The position numbers and the translations under genes were made by a program. The notes below the pieces were generated by a model that had not been told where the DNA came from, searched no databases, and saw nothing but the letters and a program-made list of their open reading frames with translations. From NCBI GenBank assembly GCA_947461185.1, contig CANHJY010000153.1, positions 1-5,204 of the forward strand: 5,204 nt of DNA, in the 5' to 3' direction. This DNA is from Flavobacteriales bacterium. Lineage in GTDB: Bacteria; Bacteroidota; Bacteroidia; Flavobacteriales_D; Crocinitomicaceae. Shown in pieces: positions 4,003 through 5,204 of the stretch. Every line of letters begins with the position of its first letter. Positions within the stretch are counted from its first letter, which is position 1.

Positions 4003-5204
4003 TTATTGATTTAAAGCTGATTTATATCTATTTAAAACCCTGTCTCGTGCGAATTTATGTTCAACGATGGGTTTGGGATATGAATGGGATCCATATTCAG
4101 GAACCCATTTTTTGATGTATTTGAATTCTTTATCAAATTTTTCTTGTTGACTTTGCGGATTAAATACGCGAAAATAAGGTGCTGCATCACAACCGCAACC
4201 TGCTGCCCATTGCCATCCTCCGATATTGCTTGCCAATTCAAAGTCCATTAGTTTTTCTGCAAAATAGGCTTCGCCTAAGCGCCAATCCAGAAGCAGATGT
4301 TTAGTGAGAAAGCTGGCAACAACCATTCTCACGCGATTGTGCATGAAACCTGTTTCATTTAATTCCCGCATGCCTGCATCAACAAGAGGATATCCTGTTT
4401 TTCCCTCGCACCAAGATTGGAAATGAAGCTCATTTCGTTCCCATTCTATTTGGTCGTAAACAGGTTTGAAAGCACTTTTTGTGGTGTAAGGAAAATGGAA
4501 AATAACCATTTGGTAAAAATCTCTCCAAATCAACTCGTTCAAAAATGTTTCATTGGTTTGAGACGCAATTCTTGCAAGATTTCGAATACTAATTGTTCCA
4601 AATCTCAAGTGAACACTAAGTTTTGATGTTCCAGGTATCGAAGGAAAATTGCGCTGTTCAGAATATTTTTGAATTATTTCATGTGCTACATTTTCTTCTG
4701 GAAATGGAAAAAGCTGTTGCGATTCAAACCCCATTTCCGCCAAAGATATCATTAACTGTTTCTCGTTATTTGGGATTAAATTTTGCAAGTACTTTTCAAC
4801 AGGATAAGATTCCATATGACTAGCATTCAATTTGGCTTTCCATTTTCTGGAGTAAGGTGTGAAGACGGTGTAAGGCTTTTCATCATCCTTTGTAACCTCA
4901 TTTTTTTCAAAAATCACATGGTCTTTAGTTCCGAGGAATTCAATATTCAGTTCCTTAAGTTTTTCATAAATAGCCTTGTCACGCTCTGAGGCGTACGGTT
5001 CATAATCACGGTTGGTGAATACCGCTTCAAATCCATTTTCTTTGGCAATCTGTGGTATAATTTCCAGCGGATTACCGTAAAAAACCCATAAATCGGAACC
5101 TAGATTTTGATATGCTTCTTTGAGTTTTTTGACATACTTAAAAATGAACAAGACTCTTTGATCGTTGCTAGGTAATTTATCTAATATGTTTTTGTCAAAA
5201 ATAA
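4003..5204 (-). CDS. phrB: Class I deoxyribodipyrimidine photolyase, 5' end cut by the window edge
   Basis: This is an FAD-dependent photolyase that uses blue light to split cyclobutane pyrimidine dimers in DNA. The visible part is 399 residues, numbered from the codon at 5202-5200. The reading frame continues to the window edge (IFDKNILDKLPSNDQRVLF...), so roughly 40 N-terminal residues lie outside and an apparent TTG start at 5151 is not real. The antenna-binding alpha/beta domain covers about 1-115 and the helical FAD domain about 190-390. Visible motifs are SKLSVHLRFG (193-202), NELIWRDFYQ (222-231), EGKTGYPLVDAGMREL (266-281), GFMHNRVRM (285-293) and ASNIGGWQWAAGCGCDAAPY (324-343, followed by FRVFNP). 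N326 matches the FAD-near Asn of CPD photolyases, and W254, W307 and W330 repeat the spacing of the E. coli electron-transfer triad (306/359/382). A cryptochrome-like sensory role is less likely but not excluded. It is the first visible gene of a leftward operon with bcp and the cupin gene. Confidence 0.95.
   Translation of the reverse strand, partial: IFDKNILDKLPSNDQRVLFIFKYVKKLKEAYQNLGSDLWVFYGNPLEIIPQIAKENGFEAVFTNRDYEPYASERDKAIYEKLKELNIEFLGTKDHVIFEKNEVTKDDEKPYTVFTPYSRKWKAKLNASHMESYPVEKYLQNLIPNNEKQLMISLAEMGFESQQLFPFPEENVAHEIIQKYSEQRNFPSIPGTSKLSVHLRFGTISIRNLARIASQTNETFLNELIWRDFYQMVIFHFPYTTKSAFKPVYDQIEWERNELHFQSWCEGKTGYPLVDAGMRELNETGFMHNRVRMVVASFLTKHLLLDWRLGEAYFAEKLMDFELASNIGGWQWAAGCGCDAAPYFRVFNPQSQQEKFDKEFKYIKKWVPEYGSHSYPKPIVEHKFARDRVLNRYKSALNQ

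Noticed and set aside
4032..4241. 69-codon minus-strand frame inside the photolyase gene
   Set aside because: Shifted frame over the conserved FAD-binding region; the photolyase motifs are uninterrupted in the main frame, so there is no frameshift to explain.
4417..4989. Three plus-strand frames (4417-4626, 4623-4823, 4783-4989) antisense to the photolyase gene
   Set aside because: They lie entirely opposite conserved photolyase sequence, have no promoter or family likeness, and are chance antisense frames.

Overview
The window is AT-rich and densely coded. It looks like a chromosomal segment of a member of the Bacteroidota, most probably the Flavobacteriales. The reasons are: starts lack a recognisable Shine-Dalgarno and sit in A/T-rich leaders; one promoter contains an exact Bacteroidota-type -7 element (TAnnTTTG); and several gene families here are typical of that group (the short GRxDxKFCSDYCRN zinc-ribbon protein, DUF3050, the flavobacterial-type Crp/Fnr regulator, the SRPBCC 'FFSSPANLSKITP' protein). 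The genus cannot be fixed from sequence alone.

Layout, left to right. (1) A short + strand zinc-ribbon gene (74-436), possibly coupled by an ATGA overlap to an upstream gene cut by the window edge. (2) A strong bidirectional hairpin terminator (440-476) between it and the convergent block. (3) A leftward operon: DUF3050 (2534-1746), Crp/Fnr regulator (1749-1147, ATGA overlap), then a YceI-family lipid-binding protein (1061-531) after an 85-nt gap that may hold its own promoter and a Crp/Fnr-like half-site dyad. (4) A 62-bp divergent promoter region. (5) A rightward SRPBCC gene (2597-3052) whose stop directly abuts the stop of the next leftward gene. (6) A second leftward operon: class I photolyase (running off the right edge, to 4003), BCP-type peroxiredoxin (3999-3544, 3-nt gap), a 92-nt spacer with a direct repeat, and a small cupin protein (3451-3053).

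Taken together, photolyase, peroxiredoxin, cupin, SRPBCC, YceI and a dedicated Crp/Fnr regulator read as a light or photo-oxidative stress island: DNA repair, peroxide removal, handling of hydrophobic ligands, and a local regulator. This functional grouping is an inference from gene content and resembles known light-responsive regulons in other bacteria. The most novel element is the translationally coupled pair of DUF3050 and Crp/Fnr. DUF3050 carries His/carboxylate clusters that would suit a heme-oxygenase-fold metalloenzyme, next to a regulator lacking the usual cAMP or Fe-S ligand residues.

No tRNA, rRNA, CRISPR array, insertion sequence or riboswitch was seen, and no gene-free stretch exceeds 100 bases.
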